NCBI GenBank assembly: GCA_019312665.1
Contig: JAFDCZ010000044.1
Span: forward strand, 1-53,761
Direction of reading: 5' to 3'
Length of the DNA: 53,761 bases
DNA from: Deltaproteobacteria bacterium
GTDB taxonomy: Bacteria > Myxococcota_A > UBA9160 > UBA6930
In this document: positions 1 to 7,998 of the stretch, in pieces
Layout: every line of letters starts with the position of its first letter
Position numbering within the stretch: the first letter of the stretch is position 1
The notes under the pieces: generated by a model
Seen by the model: only the letters and a program-made list of their open reading frames with translations
Database searches by the model: none
What the model was told of the DNA's origin: nothing
Position numbers and translations under genes: made by a program

Positions 1-217
1 TCTCCGGCTTGGCTTCGACCAGCCCCTCCTGAGTCGGCAGATCCGCCTTGCACCAGATCGCCACCCGCTTGTCGCCGTGATGGTCGACATGGAAGTTGCA
101 GAACGTCTTCTTGCCGCCCCAGAAGGTCGGGGCGCCATGCGAGAGGCGCTCTGAAACCTCCGGCCAGCGGTTGACGATCTTGCGCAGCCTGGCGAGCGGA
201 TCGCGGACTTTCGCCAT
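1..217 (-). CDS. MmcQ/YjbR-family (DUF419) protein, 3' end outside window
   Basis: The reverse strand reads from an ATG at 217 into an open frame that leaves the window at base 1, so about 72 N-terminal residues are visible. They contain the pattern GAPTFWGGKKTFCNF followed by KRVAIWCKA, typical of the small MmcQ/YjbR (DUF419) fold, which resembles a double-stranded-DNA-binding CyaY-like domain. The function of the family is not established. It is divergent from the GST gene at 264 with only 46 bases between the starts. Family assignment rests on the N-terminal motif; the C-terminal half cannot be checked. Confidence 0.75.
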   Translation of the reverse strand, partial: MAKVRDPLARLRKIVNRWPEVSERLSHGAPTFWGGKKTFCNFHVDHHGDKRVAIWCKADLPTQEGLVEAKPE

Positions 218-263
218 GGGCAGAGAGTAGCTCGGGGACCCGGACCTGTGGTACGGAAGAATC

Positions 264-998
264 ATGATCGATCTCCACTACTGGCCCACGCCGAATGGCA
301 AGAAGGTGACCATCCTGCTGGAAGAAGCGGAGATCCCCTATCGCATCGTCCCCTGCAGTATCGGCCAGGGCGATCAGTTCACCGATGCGTTCCTGAAGAT
401 CAGCCCGAACAACCGCATGCCCGCCATGGTCGATACCGAGCCGGCGGATGGCGGCGAGCCTTTCGCGCTCTTCGAGTCCGGCGCCATCATGCTCTACCTC
501 GCCGAGAAGGCGGGCCGGTTCTACCCCCAGACGCTGCGTGAACGCCACGAGATCAATCAGTGGGTGATCTGGCAAATGGCGAACCAGGGCCCCAAGAGCG
601 GCGAATGCGGCCACTTCCGCAGGCTGGGCGACGATCAGGGCGACCAGAGCTACGCCGTCCGCCGATTCACGGATGAAGTAAACCGGCTCTACGGCGTGCT
701 CGACAACCAGCTCTGGAACCAACGCTATGTGACCGGGGACGACTACACCATCGCCGACATGATCTGTTACCCGTGGACCGTCGGCTGGGAGCGCCAGGGG
801 CAACAGCTCGACGACTTTCCCTATTTCAAGCGTTGGTTCGAAGAGCTCTCAGCCCGGCCCGGCGTCGAACGCGGCATGGCCGCCGGCGCCGACCTCTCCG
901 TCGATCGCAGTTCGCTCACACCCGAAGAAATCAACCGCCTCCGCAAGATGCTCTACAACCAGAGAGCCCGGCCGGCACCCGAGGGCGGGCTGTTGTAG
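264..998 (+). CDS. Glutathione S-transferase, YfcG/nu-class-like
   Basis: Cytosolic thioredoxin-fold transferase of 244 residues that would use glutathione for conjugation or disulfide reduction. The N-terminal domain (about 1-85) starts MIDLHYWPTPNGKKVTILLE and carries the cis-Pro segment NRMPAMVD and the glutathione-contacting FESGAIMLYLAEK. The helical C-terminal domain (about 90-210) holds the YTIADMICYPW signature of the Ure2/YfcG group. The tail beyond 210 is longer than usual and ends PAPEGGLL. The ATG was chosen because the conserved first beta strand begins directly after it. It lies 89 bases upstream of the amidohydrolase; co-transcription is possible but no promoter between them is obvious. 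Substrate unknown. Confidence 0.88.
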   Translation: MIDLHYWPTPNGKKVTILLEEAEIPYRIVPCSIGQGDQFTDAFLKISPNNRMPAMVDTEPADGGEPFALFESGAIMLYLAEKAGRFYPQTLRERHEINQWVIWQMANQGPKSGECGHFRRLGDDQGDQSYAVRRFTDEVNRLYGVLDNQLWNQRYVTGDDYTIADMICYPWTVGWERQGQQLDDFPYFKRWFEELSARPGVERGMAAGADLSVDRSSLTPEEINRLRKMLYNQRARPAPEGGLL

Positions 999-1087
999 TC
1001 CGCTTCGCTTCTCGTGGTGGATCGCGGGTTGGCGGGGAGCAGAGCGGCCTACTGCACCCTGCTAGTATGAGAGGTGAGGAGAGGCCG

Positions 1088-2284
1088 ATGTCCCAGCCCT
1101 ATGCGGTGATTACGTCAGATGCCCATGCGGGGGCGAGCATTCAAGCGTACCGCGAGTACCTGGATGAGAAGCACAAGACGCTCTTTGATGAGTGGCGCGG
1201 GACGTACAAGAATCCGCAGAAGAAGCACATCGGTTCGAAGAAGCACAAGAACTGGGATGATGCGGAACGGCTCGGCGACATGGATGCGGAGGGTGTAGCT
1301 GGGGAGATCATCTTCCCGAATACGGTTCCGCCGTTCTTCAAATCCAGCGTGCTGATTTGTGGAAATCCGAGGCCCGAGGACTATGCGCTCTGGTTGCAGG
1401 GGATTCGTGCGCATAATCGCTGGCTGGTGGATTTCTGTGCCGACCATCCGGAGCGGCGCGCGGGCATCGGGCTCATCTACCTGAACGACTTGGACGATGC
1501 GATGCAGGACATCCAGTGGATCGCGGACCACGGGCTGCGTGGAGGCATCCTGCTGCCTCATGTGCCGGACGATTGCACACACATCCAACCGCTCTACGCG
1601 CCCGAGTATGAGCGACTGTGGGCCATGATCCAGGATCTCGATCTGGTGGTGAACCAGCACGGCGGCACGGGCTCGCCGGACTACGGCACCTGGCCCATTT
1701 CGCTACCGATCCGACTGATCGAGACGGCCTTCTACTCGACCCGAAGCTACGCGCACCTGCTGCTGAGCGGCGTCTTCCATCGCTTTCCCAAGCTCCGCTA
1801 CATCCTCACCGAGGCCGGCTGCAACTGGGTGCCGGAGCGGTTGGAGATGCTCGACATGTTCTGGTCGCGCATCGGCAGCGGCGCCGTTGGCGAATTCGAA
1901 TTCGTCAGGGAGGCCATGCCGCCGGAGCCGCCTAGCTTCTACGCGAAGCGGAATTGCTGGTACGGCGCAAGCTCCGCCTCGCCGCCCGAGCTGGCTGGCC
2001 GCCATGAGATCGGCATCGAGCGTATCTGCTGGGGAACGGACTACCCTCATTACGAGGGCACCTACCCGAACACGCGCCTGGCCATGCGCCATTGCTTCCA
2101 TGACAAGCCAGAGGAAGAGGTTCGCGCGATCCTTGGCGGCAATGCAGCCGAATTGTATGGCTTCGATCTCGAGAAGCTCGCCCCGATCGTCGAGCAGATC
2201 GGACCGCGGCCCGAAGAGATCGCTGCGCCGCTTTCCGAGGACGAGTTCCCGGAAAAGACGCATACCAACGCCTTCCGGCGCTGA
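1088..2284 (+). CDS. Amidohydrolase family 2 (TIM-barrel) metal-dependent hydrolase
   Basis: Predicted cytosolic amidohydrolase-2 protein of 398 residues, of the superfamily that includes decarboxylases and hydrolases of ring acids. The start is the ATG preceded by GAGGTGAGGAG; the much longer upstream open frame overlaps the GST and is not coding. Visible features are the N-terminal SDAHAGAS in place of the usual HxH, the internal NQHGGTGSPDYG, the EAGCNWVPERL strand-helix turn and the C-terminal WGTDYPHYEGTYP carrying the metal-binding Asp. A paralogue with the same motifs in the same order lies at 28505, next to acyl-CoA dehydrogenases, which hints at related substrates. The reaction is not known. 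Confidence 0.85.
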   Translation: MSQPYAVITSDAHAGASIQAYREYLDEKHKTLFDEWRGTYKNPQKKHIGSKKHKNWDDAERLGDMDAEGVAGEIIFPNTVPPFFKSSVLICGNPRPEDYALWLQGIRAHNRWLVDFCADHPERRAGIGLIYLNDLDDAMQDIQWIADHGLRGGILLPHVPDDCTHIQPLYAPEYERLWAMIQDLDLVVNQHGGTGSPDYGTWPISLPIRLIETAFYSTRSYAHLLLSGVFHRFPKLRYILTEAGCNWVPERLEMLDMFWSRIGSGAVGEFEFVREAMPPEPPSFYAKRNCWYGASSASPPELAGRHEIGIERICWGTDYPHYEGTYPNTRLAMRHCFHDKPEEEVRAILGGNAAELYGFDLEKLAPIVEQIGPRPEEIAAPLSEDEFPEKTHTNAFRR

Positions 2285-2312
2285 GGCTGAGGCAACTGGC
2301 CTTCTCAGCTTC
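2283..2312. terminator. Candidate bidirectional hairpin between convergent genes
   Basis: Between the amidohydrolase stop and the acyl-CoA ligase stop, bases 2283-2291 pair with 2304-2312 (core GCTGAG/CTCAGC plus one G-T pair) around a 12-base loop. The two convergent genes are only 20 bases apart, so one hairpin could serve both. There is no T-run, so intrinsic termination is uncertain. Confidence 0.35.
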
Positions 2313-4008
2313 CCAGTAGCTCCTCCTTCAGCTGGCGCTTCACGAACTTGCCATTCGCGTTGCGCGGAAGATCCTCAGTCGGAAACCAGAAGCGGGCCGG
2401 CACCTTGAACGCTGCGATGCGAGCGCCCGCGTGGGCGCGAAGCTCATCCTCGCTGACACTTGCGCCGGGTTTGCAGACGACGGCCACACCCGGCACTTCG
2501 CCGAAACGATCGTCGGGGACGGCAAAGACCGCGCATTCCTTCACGGCCGGATGGTCGAAGATCGCGGCTTCCACTTCGGCGCAGTAGATGTTCTCCCCGC
2601 CCCGCAGCACCATGTCCTTCGCGCGATCCCGGATCGAGATGAAGCCGTCCTCATCCAAGGTCGCCAGATCCCCGGTCCGGAACCAGCCCTCGGGAAACGC
2701 TTCTTCCGTTGCCTCCGGCTTGTTCAGATATCCCCGCACGTTGTTCGGGCCCCGTACGAGGAGCTCTCCAACCTGACCGCTGGGGAGTGGTTTCCCCTCT
2801 TCATCGACGATCTTCGCCTCCACGACAGGAAGCGCCGGACCGACGGTATCGGGCTTGTCGACGAAGAAATCACCGGAGTTCACCGAGATCACTCCGCAGG
2901 TCTCGGTCAGGCCGTAGCCCGTGGCGGCCCGGCCACGTTCGAGCTTCGCTTCGATCTTCTCGACCAGGTCGGGTTGCACGGCGGCGCCACCGCCACCGAG
3001 GCCCGTCAGGCTGGAGGTATCCCGGCTTGCAAACTCAGGATGCTCGACCAGCTCCCGGGACATCATCGGAACACCGGTGAACGTATCGACCTTCTCACGC
3101 TCGATCGTTTCCAACGCCTCACCTGCGTTCCACTTGTAGAGAAGAATGATGCGGCCGCCGGTCGCCGTCACCGGATGCAGACAGCAATTGCAGCCCGTCA
3201 CGTGAAACAAGGGCACGGCCAACAGCGTGGTGGCCTGGTGCTTCGGGGCATCGGCCCGTGGCGCCGCCGCGGCGGCCGGAGGCCGCGCAAGCCCCATCGC
3301 GGTCGCCCAGAACGCCAGGTTGAGCAGATTGCTCACGGCACCCCGATGGGTCATCGCGGCGCCTTTGGGAAAGCCCGTCGTCCCCGATGTGTAGAACACG
3401 CAGACGTCGTCTTCAGGGTCGAGGTCGTGGAAAGGCAGGCCTCCAGTCGGCGTAGCCATGGCCTCTTCCCAGGAGACGGCGCCATTCGCGGCCTTCTCTT
3501 CGCTGCGAACGACGAGAAGCTCGAGGGGCGCCTTTTTGCGCAGCCCCTCCAGATGAGGTGCAAGGGTCGCGAGTCGTTGGTCGTCTGCGATCAACACCTT
3601 CGGAGCGGAATCCGCCAGGCCGTATTCCATTTCCGGACCGGTCCACCACGCGTTCATTCCAACCACCGCCGCGCCCAGGGACACGATCGCCCAATAGGAA
3701 AGGACCCATTCCGGATAGTTGCGCATGGCCACCGCCACGCGATCCCCCTTGCCAACTCCACGGCTCGAGAGATACGCAGCCAGTGACGCGACCCTCTGAT
3801 GGGCGTCCGCATAACTGGTGCGCTCTTCACCAAAGATCAGATAATCCGCATCGTCATGGGCGGCCGAAGCTTCCCAGATGGCCAGCATCGTAGGCGGAGC
3901 GGTGTCATAGGTGCGGGTGGGCACGCCGCGAATATCCTGCACGGACCAGGCGAAGGGTGCTCCGGGCGCGGTGAGCTGCTTCCAGGCGTTCTCGAGGGCG
4001 GGGTCCAT
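2305..4008 (-). CDS. AMP-dependent acyl-CoA synthetase / fatty-acid-CoA ligase
   Basis: Adenylate-forming enzyme of 567 residues that activates a carboxylic acid with ATP and CoA. The signature loop YTSGTTGFPKGA is near residue 205, GYGLTETCG near 362, RTGDLATLDEDGF near 442 with the following KDMVLRGGENIYC hinge, and the catalytic Lys in NANGKFVK near 553, so all core motifs are intact. The ATG at 4008 (MDPALENAWKQL) is preferred; the frame stays open a further 27 codons upstream but that stretch is not family-like. It would feed acyl-CoA to the dehydrogenases elsewhere in the window. Chain length cannot be read from the sequence. Confidence 0.92.
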   Translation of the reverse strand: MDPALENAWKQLTAPGAPFAWSVQDIRGVPTRTYDTAPPTMLAIWEASAAHDDADYLIFGEERTSYADAHQRVASLAAYLSSRGVGKGDRVAVAMRNYPEWVLSYWAIVSLGAAVVGMNAWWTGPEMEYGLADSAPKVLIADDQRLATLAPHLEGLRKKAPLELLVVRSEEKAANGAVSWEEAMATPTGGLPFHDLDPEDDVCVFYTSGTTGFPKGAAMTHRGAVSNLLNLAFWATAMGLARPPAAAAAPRADAPKHQATTLLAVPLFHVTGCNCCLHPVTATGGRIILLYKWNAGEALETIEREKVDTFTGVPMMSRELVEHPEFASRDTSSLTGLGGGGAAVQPDLVEKIEAKLERGRAATGYGLTETCGVISVNSGDFFVDKPDTVGPALPVVEAKIVDEEGKPLPSGQVGELLVRGPNNVRGYLNKPEATEEAFPEGWFRTGDLATLDEDGFISIRDRAKDMVLRGGENIYCAEVEAAIFDHPAVKECAVFAVPDDRFGEVPGVAVVCKPGASVSEDELRAHAGARIAAFKVPARFWFPTEDLPRNANGKFVKRQLKEELLGS

Positions 4009-4338
4009 GATCGGGCGGGCTCCTTGGCTCGGTTGAAATCCGGCCAGGAAGCATACCCCGGAGCGGCGCCCGCTACTCCTCGATTTCACCCTGGAGCGGT
4101 TGCCCTTGCAGCCGAGCGATATGGACAGTCATCACCCGCCTCCCCGAAAGACGGTCCAGTTGCCGGGCGTGGGGTAACAGGAATCCCGCCGATACGAGTC
4201 CCTGGTGGCCAGGACCAACTTCTGGCCAATCGGTGCATGGAGAAGCCGCCAAAACAGCGCCGTCCGGCCCAGCCTGCGAAGCCAGGGATGTTCGTTGCTT
4301 GCCGCCAAAGAGATTCCTAGCCGGCGGCGACCCATTCG
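4009..4338. other. Gene-free stretch between two minus-strand genes
   Basis: These 330 bases separate the acyl-CoA ligase start from the LLM oxidoreductase stop. A 67-codon minus-strand frame (4132-4335) exists but has no recognisable family features and no good ribosome binding site. A weak hairpin CCTAGC/GCTAGG (4316-4321 with 4338-4343) overlaps the stop codon of the LLM gene. I expect the ligase promoter here but see no clear -35/-10 pair. Confidence 0.5.
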
Positions 4339-5301
4339 CTAGGCAAGCGCTTTCGAGGCAATCTCCCCGAGCAGCTCGATGCGCTCTACGTTGTGGCCGT
4401 TCAGCGGCAGGTCGACCGTCACGCCGTCGAGGCCCTTGCTGACGGCCGCCTGGATCTGCTCGCCGACGCTATCGGGATCTCCGTAGATCAGTCTCTCCCG
4501 AATCATGCCCTTGATCGCGTCATTCCACCCCTTGACCTTCGCCAACTCGTCGACGTCGGCCTCGAGCTCTTCCAGGGTCGGCGCCACGGCGACCATCATG
4601 AGCTTCGTCACCGTGATCTCGGAGCGATCCCGCCCCAGCCGCTCGCAGTGGCCTGCGAGTGCTTCGAGCTTGCGGGGGATCTCATCCGTTTCGCAGATCA
4701 GATTCGATTCGTCGGCGTACTGAGCCACCATTCGCAGGGTCTTTCTCTCGCCTCCGCCCCCGATCATGATCGGGATCCGGGAAATCGGTGCGGGAGAGTT
4801 CACGGCGTCCAGGACGGAGTAGTACTTGCCCTCGAGTGTGACCGGCTCGGAGCGAAGCATCGGAGAGATGATCTGAAGGGCCTCGTCGAGCTTCTCGAAT
4901 CGCTCTCCGAACGTCCCGAACTCGAAGCCGAGATCCGTATGCTCCTTCTCGAACCAACCGCACCCCATCCCGAGCGTCGCACGCCCACCGGATACGTGGT
5001 CGAGTGTCGTGATCGTCTTCGCGAGGAGTGCTGGGTTTCGATAGGTATTGCCCGTGACCAATGCCGAGAGCCGAACCTTCGAGGTGTGTGGAGCCAGTGC
5101 CGAGAGCATCGTGTAGCACTCGAGCATCGGCTCTCCCGGCGCACCGATTCCCGGCAGCTGATAGAAGTGATCCATCACCATCACCCTGTCGTACCCGGAA
5201 GCCTCGGCGGCCTTGGCCTGAGCGACGACCTTGCCGAAGATCTCCTCCGGCCGGGTATCGGGGTAGGTGAAATTCGGGATCTGATAGCCGAGACGGGTCA
5301 T
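4339..5301 (-). CDS. LLM-class F420-dependent oxidoreductase
   Basis: Luciferase-like TIM-barrel oxidoreductase of 320 residues, resembling the Rv1855c/TIGR03560-type group that binds F420 (or FMN). Supporting segments are the N-terminal LGYQIPNFTYPD, DRVMVMDHFYQLP, the phosphate-binding RATLGMGCGWFEKEH and IPIMIGGGGERKTLRMVA. The ATG at 5301 has AGGAGA nine bases upstream; the longer frame upstream runs through the promoter region and is rejected. It is divergent from a TetR gene with a palindrome between them, so repression by that TetR protein is likely. Cofactor preference is inferred from family resemblance only. Confidence 0.88.
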   Translation of the reverse strand: MTRLGYQIPNFTYPDTRPEEIFGKVVAQAKAAEASGYDRVMVMDHFYQLPGIGAPGEPMLECYTMLSALAPHTSKVRLSALVTGNTYRNPALLAKTITTLDHVSGGRATLGMGCGWFEKEHTDLGFEFGTFGERFEKLDEALQIISPMLRSEPVTLEGKYYSVLDAVNSPAPISRIPIMIGGGGERKTLRMVAQYADESNLICETDEIPRKLEALAGHCERLGRDRSEITVTKLMMVAVAPTLEELEADVDELAKVKGWNDAIKGMIRERLIYGDPDSVGEQIQAAVSKGLDGVTVDLPLNGHNVERIELLGEIASKALA

Positions 5302-5320
5302 GGAATGAAATCTCCTGAAA

Positions 5321-5348
5321 TTGACGTACTGACAGTTTTTGATAATTT
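5321..5348 (+). promoter_or_regulatory. Sigma-70-like promoter for the TetR gene
   Basis: TTGACG (5321-5326), a 16-base spacer and TAATTT (5343-5348) form a good housekeeping-type promoter pointing at the TetR start at 5402. The region is unusually AT-rich for this window and lies in the 100-base gap between divergent genes. Confidence 0.5.
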
Positions 5349-5354
5349 TGTCAG
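5329..5354. promoter_or_regulatory. Candidate TetR operator palindrome
   Basis: CTGACA (5329-5334) and TGTCAG (5349-5354) are perfect inverted arms 14 bases apart. The site overlaps the spacer and -10 of the promoter at 5321-5348, a position where a bound repressor would silence both divergent genes. A further TGAC just upstream may extend the site. Confidence 0.45.
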
Positions 5355-5401
5355 ATCGACATCGTTCCACACCACGCGAGTCACGTCAACGATTCCCTTT
5401 G

Positions 5402-6061
5402 ATGCCCGCCCCTGAAGCACAGACCGCCGATTCGAATTCGAAACGCGAACGCATCATCGACGCCGCGCTCGAAAAATTCTCTGCCTATGGCTACGCCCGT
5501 ACCTCGATGGCAGATATTGCCGAGGCAGCGGAGATGTCACGGCCCGCGCTCTACCTCCATTTCGAGAACAAGAACGAGATATTCCGGGCGGCCCTCGAAA
5601 CCATCCTCGGAAGGGCGTTCAGTCGGGCACTCGAGGCCTTGGAGCCCTCATTGCTGACGGGCCGAACAGATGCCCAGCGCGAGAGCGGGATCGCGAAGCA
5701 ACTGACGGAGTTCCTTCAGCGGTATCACGGCGATCTGATGGAACTCTTCGCCGAGAAGGTGCACGGCGATGACTTCCTGACCGCTAAACAATCCCAGGCC
5801 GCCGACATCCTCGCTTCCGCCGCCAAGCGCTCACGAGCCAGACTCACGCGCTATTTCAATGGGCTCGTCGCTCGCGGCGCTTTCGACCCCGAACGCTCAG
5901 GACAATCCGCGACACAATGGATCGAGCTGATCCTCCTTTCGCCCTACGGGCTGAGGCAAGATCAGCCTGGTGTGGCCCAATATCGGAAGAGGCTGGATGC
6001 ACTCGCAACCAGCGTCGCTGCCGGAATGCGCGGCAGCCGATCGACCCGACGGAAGACTTGA
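5402..6061 (+). CDS. TetR/AcrR-family transcriptional regulator
   Basis: DNA-binding repressor of 219 residues. The N-terminal helix-turn-helix (about 15-62) reads RERIIDAALEKFSAYGYART, then DIAEAAEMSRPALYLHFENK, a canonical TetR recognition unit. The ligand-binding C-terminal domain is divergent, as is usual. ATG 5402 was chosen since the 21 upstream codons lie within the promoter. Divergence from the LLM oxidoreductase and the palindrome between them suggest it represses itself and that gene. Ligand unknown. Confidence 0.92.
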   Translation: MPAPEAQTADSNSKRERIIDAALEKFSAYGYARTSMADIAEAAEMSRPALYLHFENKNEIFRAALETILGRAFSRALEALEPSLLTGRTDAQRESGIAKQLTEFLQRYHGDLMELFAEKVHGDDFLTAKQSQAADILASAAKRSRARLTRYFNGLVARGAFDPERSGQSATQWIELILLSPYGLRQDQPGVAQYRKRLDALATSVAAGMRGSRSTRRKT

Positions 6062-6110
6062 GCGCGGGGCTCGAGGGGTCTGGATACCGGAGGGCCTCTA
6101 CTCCCCTAGA

Positions 6111-6959
6111 ATGCCAAGAATGAACTCCGGAAGGCCCAAGACCCTTCGCCTCATGAGCCTGGCCCTCTCCGTTCTTCTGGGCCTGTCAGTTGCAGCTGGC
6201 GCGGCCAGCCGAGGGGCCGATGGGAAATACGAGAAGCGGACTTCCTCCCACTTCGTGCTTCATCAGGACGTGGCGATCGACAAGACGTCCGGCCTGCGCG
6301 GCTCGAGACGCTTCGAACAGGAGCTGCTGAAGGTCCTCGAAAAAGCGTACGATCGAATGGACGCCAGACTTGGGCTCCGGCCGCGGCGCCCCATCGTCGT
6401 CGTGGTCCACGACGCAGCGATCTACGATCGGCGTTTCGGCAGCTCCTTCCGTTTCCCTTCGGCCGGCTTCTACGGCGGTGAAGTCCACGTTCGCGGCGAC
6501 GTGTTCGTTCACATGGAGCTGGTGCGGACACTGCATCACGAGTTGGTTCACGCCGCATTCCACGCGGAGCTTCCGTCGCTGGTCCTCCCAGCCTGGTTCA
6601 ACGAGGGCCTGGCAGAGTGGTTCGGGGCGCGGGGCATGGGCCGGCACTCCCTGACCCGTGGGCAGGCTCATCATCTCTCGACCGTGGCGAGAGACGGCGG
6701 GCTCTACCCACTCAATGAGCTCAGTGCTGCGAGCTTCGGCGGCTTGGAGCCCGGCGCGGCCCAACTCGCCTACATCGAGTCTCACGCGTTCTTCGAGTAT
6801 CTGGGGCGGCGCTACAGCGAACGAAAAATCCGCGACGTCTGCCGAGAACTCGTCCGGAGCCACGATCTCGAACGGGCTTTCCAGAAGACCTTCAAAACGA
6901 AGTTGGCGACCCTGGAATCCGGGTTCTACGCCGACATCATGGCCAACGTACGACCCTAG
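6111..6959 (+). CDS. Secreted HExxH metallopeptidase-like protein (peptidase MA type)
   Basis: Protein of 282 residues with an N-terminal signal peptide (hydrophobic LMSLALSVLLGLSVAAGA) and a single zinc-peptidase-like domain. HELVH at about 143-147 supplies two histidines and a glutamate; WFNEGLAEWF places a third ligand Glu at about 165, 18 residues on, which is gluzincin spacing. The strand before it (RRPIVVVVHDAAIYD) and the C-terminal AYIESHAFFEYL fit the peptidase MA-like family. An in-frame ATG at 6120 is an equally good start. It likely acts in the periplasm or outside the cell. It begins 49 bases after the TetR gene, perhaps from its own promoter. Substrate unknown. Confidence 0.75.
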   Translation: MPRMNSGRPKTLRLMSLALSVLLGLSVAAGAASRGADGKYEKRTSSHFVLHQDVAIDKTSGLRGSRRFEQELLKVLEKAYDRMDARLGLRPRRPIVVVVHDAAIYDRRFGSSFRFPSAGFYGGEVHVRGDVFVHMELVRTLHHELVHAAFHAELPSLVLPAWFNEGLAEWFGARGMGRHSLTRGQAHHLSTVARDGGLYPLNELSAASFGGLEPGAAQLAYIESHAFFEYLGRRYSERKIRDVCRELVRSHDLERAFQKTFKTKLATLESGFYADIMANVRP

Positions 6960-6974
6960 GGGTCGTGCCTCGAA

Positions 6975-6994
6975 GGAGGCCTCAGCCGGCCTCC
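6975..6994. terminator. GC-rich hairpin between convergent genes
   Basis: GGAGGCC (6975-6981) and GGCCTCC (6988-6994) form a perfect 7-bp stem with a 6-base loop, overlapping the gpsA stop codon and 15 bases past the stop of the convergent peptidase gene. No T-run follows on either strand, so it is only a candidate terminator. Confidence 0.4.
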
Positions 6995-7986
6995 GCCTCC
7001 GAGCCCGGCAAGCGCGGACGCATCAAGCCACGATAGGCGTCCTCCGCAGTGCGCCCGTCATGAACCACGCCGTAGACCTCACGGGAGATCGGCAGAAGCA
7101 CGCCGTGCTTCTCCCCGAGCTCCATCACCACCCGGCTGGTCTTCACACCTTCGGCCACCTGGTTCATCTCGGTGATGATCTCATCGATCGTCTTTCCCTT
7201 GCCGAGTTCTTCGCCCACGAAGCGGTTGCGGCTCTGGCGGCTGGCGCAGGTCGCGATCAGGTCACCCATCCCGGCCAGGCCTGCGAAGGTGGCCGGCTCG
7301 CCGCCCATCGCAACGCCCAGGCGGGTCAGCTCCGAGAGACCGCGGGTGATGACAGCGGCGCGCGTGTTGTCACCGACGCCAAGGCCATCGCCCATGCCCG
7401 TCGCGATGGCGATGACGTTCTTGAGTGCGCCCCCCAGTTCGCAACCCACGACATCGTGGTTCTTGTAGACGCGAAAGCCCCCGGAATGGAAGATGGCCTG
7501 TAGCTGGCGACAGAGGTCGGCGTCCTCGAAGGCGACGACCGTGGCCGCTGCGAAGCCCGCCATGATCTCCTTCGCGAGGTTGGGCCCGGTCAGGACCCCC
7601 GCTCGATGCTCTGGCAGGATCTCCCGGATCACTTCGGTCATGCGGAGATGCGTGTCTTGCTCCAATCCCTTGGCCAGGCTCACCACCGGCACCCAGGGTC
7701 GGATGTGGTGGCTCACATCTTTCAGCACATCACGGAACCCCTTGGACGGAACGCCCATCACGACCACGTCCGCCTCACGCACGGCCTCTTCGAGCGAGGA
7801 TGTGGCCCGAAGCTCCGGATTCAGGTCGAAATCCGGGAGGTAGCGCGAGTTCCGATGCTCCCGGTTGATCTCGTCCGCTGTCTCCGGCCGTCTACACCAG
7901 AGCGTCGTCGGGGTATTCCCCGACGACAGGTGGCCAATCGTCGTTCCGAACGAACCCGCGCCAAGAAGCGCCACGCGCAACCGCAT
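6982..7986 (-). CDS. gpsA: NAD(P)-dependent glycerol-3-phosphate dehydrogenase
   Basis: Cytosolic enzyme of 334 residues reducing dihydroxyacetone phosphate to sn-glycerol-3-phosphate, the backbone of phospholipids and triacylglycerols. The Rossmann motif GAGSFG is at 9-14; EADVVVMGVPS, SLAKGLE and LTGPNLAKEI follow; the catalytic-domain block GALKNVIAIATGMGDGLG sits near 185-202. The ATG has AGGAGG five bases upstream. It lies 12 bases downstream of the HAD-PlsC gene, so the two form an operon supplying and then acylating glycerol-3-phosphate. Length matches the family. Confidence 0.96.
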   Translation of the reverse strand: MRLRVALLGAGSFGTTIGHLSSGNTPTTLWCRRPETADEINREHRNSRYLPDFDLNPELRATSSLEEAVREADVVVMGVPSKGFRDVLKDVSHHIRPWVPVVSLAKGLEQDTHLRMTEVIREILPEHRAGVLTGPNLAKEIMAGFAAATVVAFEDADLCRQLQAIFHSGGFRVYKNHDVVGCELGGALKNVIAIATGMGDGLGVGDNTRAAVITRGLSELTRLGVAMGGEPATFAGLAGMGDLIATCASRQSRNRFVGEELGKGKTIDEIITEMNQVAEGVKTSRVVMELGEKHGVLLPISREVYGVVHDGRTAEDAYRGLMRPRLPGSEAEAG

Positions 7987-7998
7987 CCGATCCTCCTA

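Noticed and set aside
4132-4335. 67-codon minus-strand frame in the gap before the acyl-CoA ligase
   Set aside because: No ribosome binding site, no family resemblance, and odd composition; kept as non-coding.
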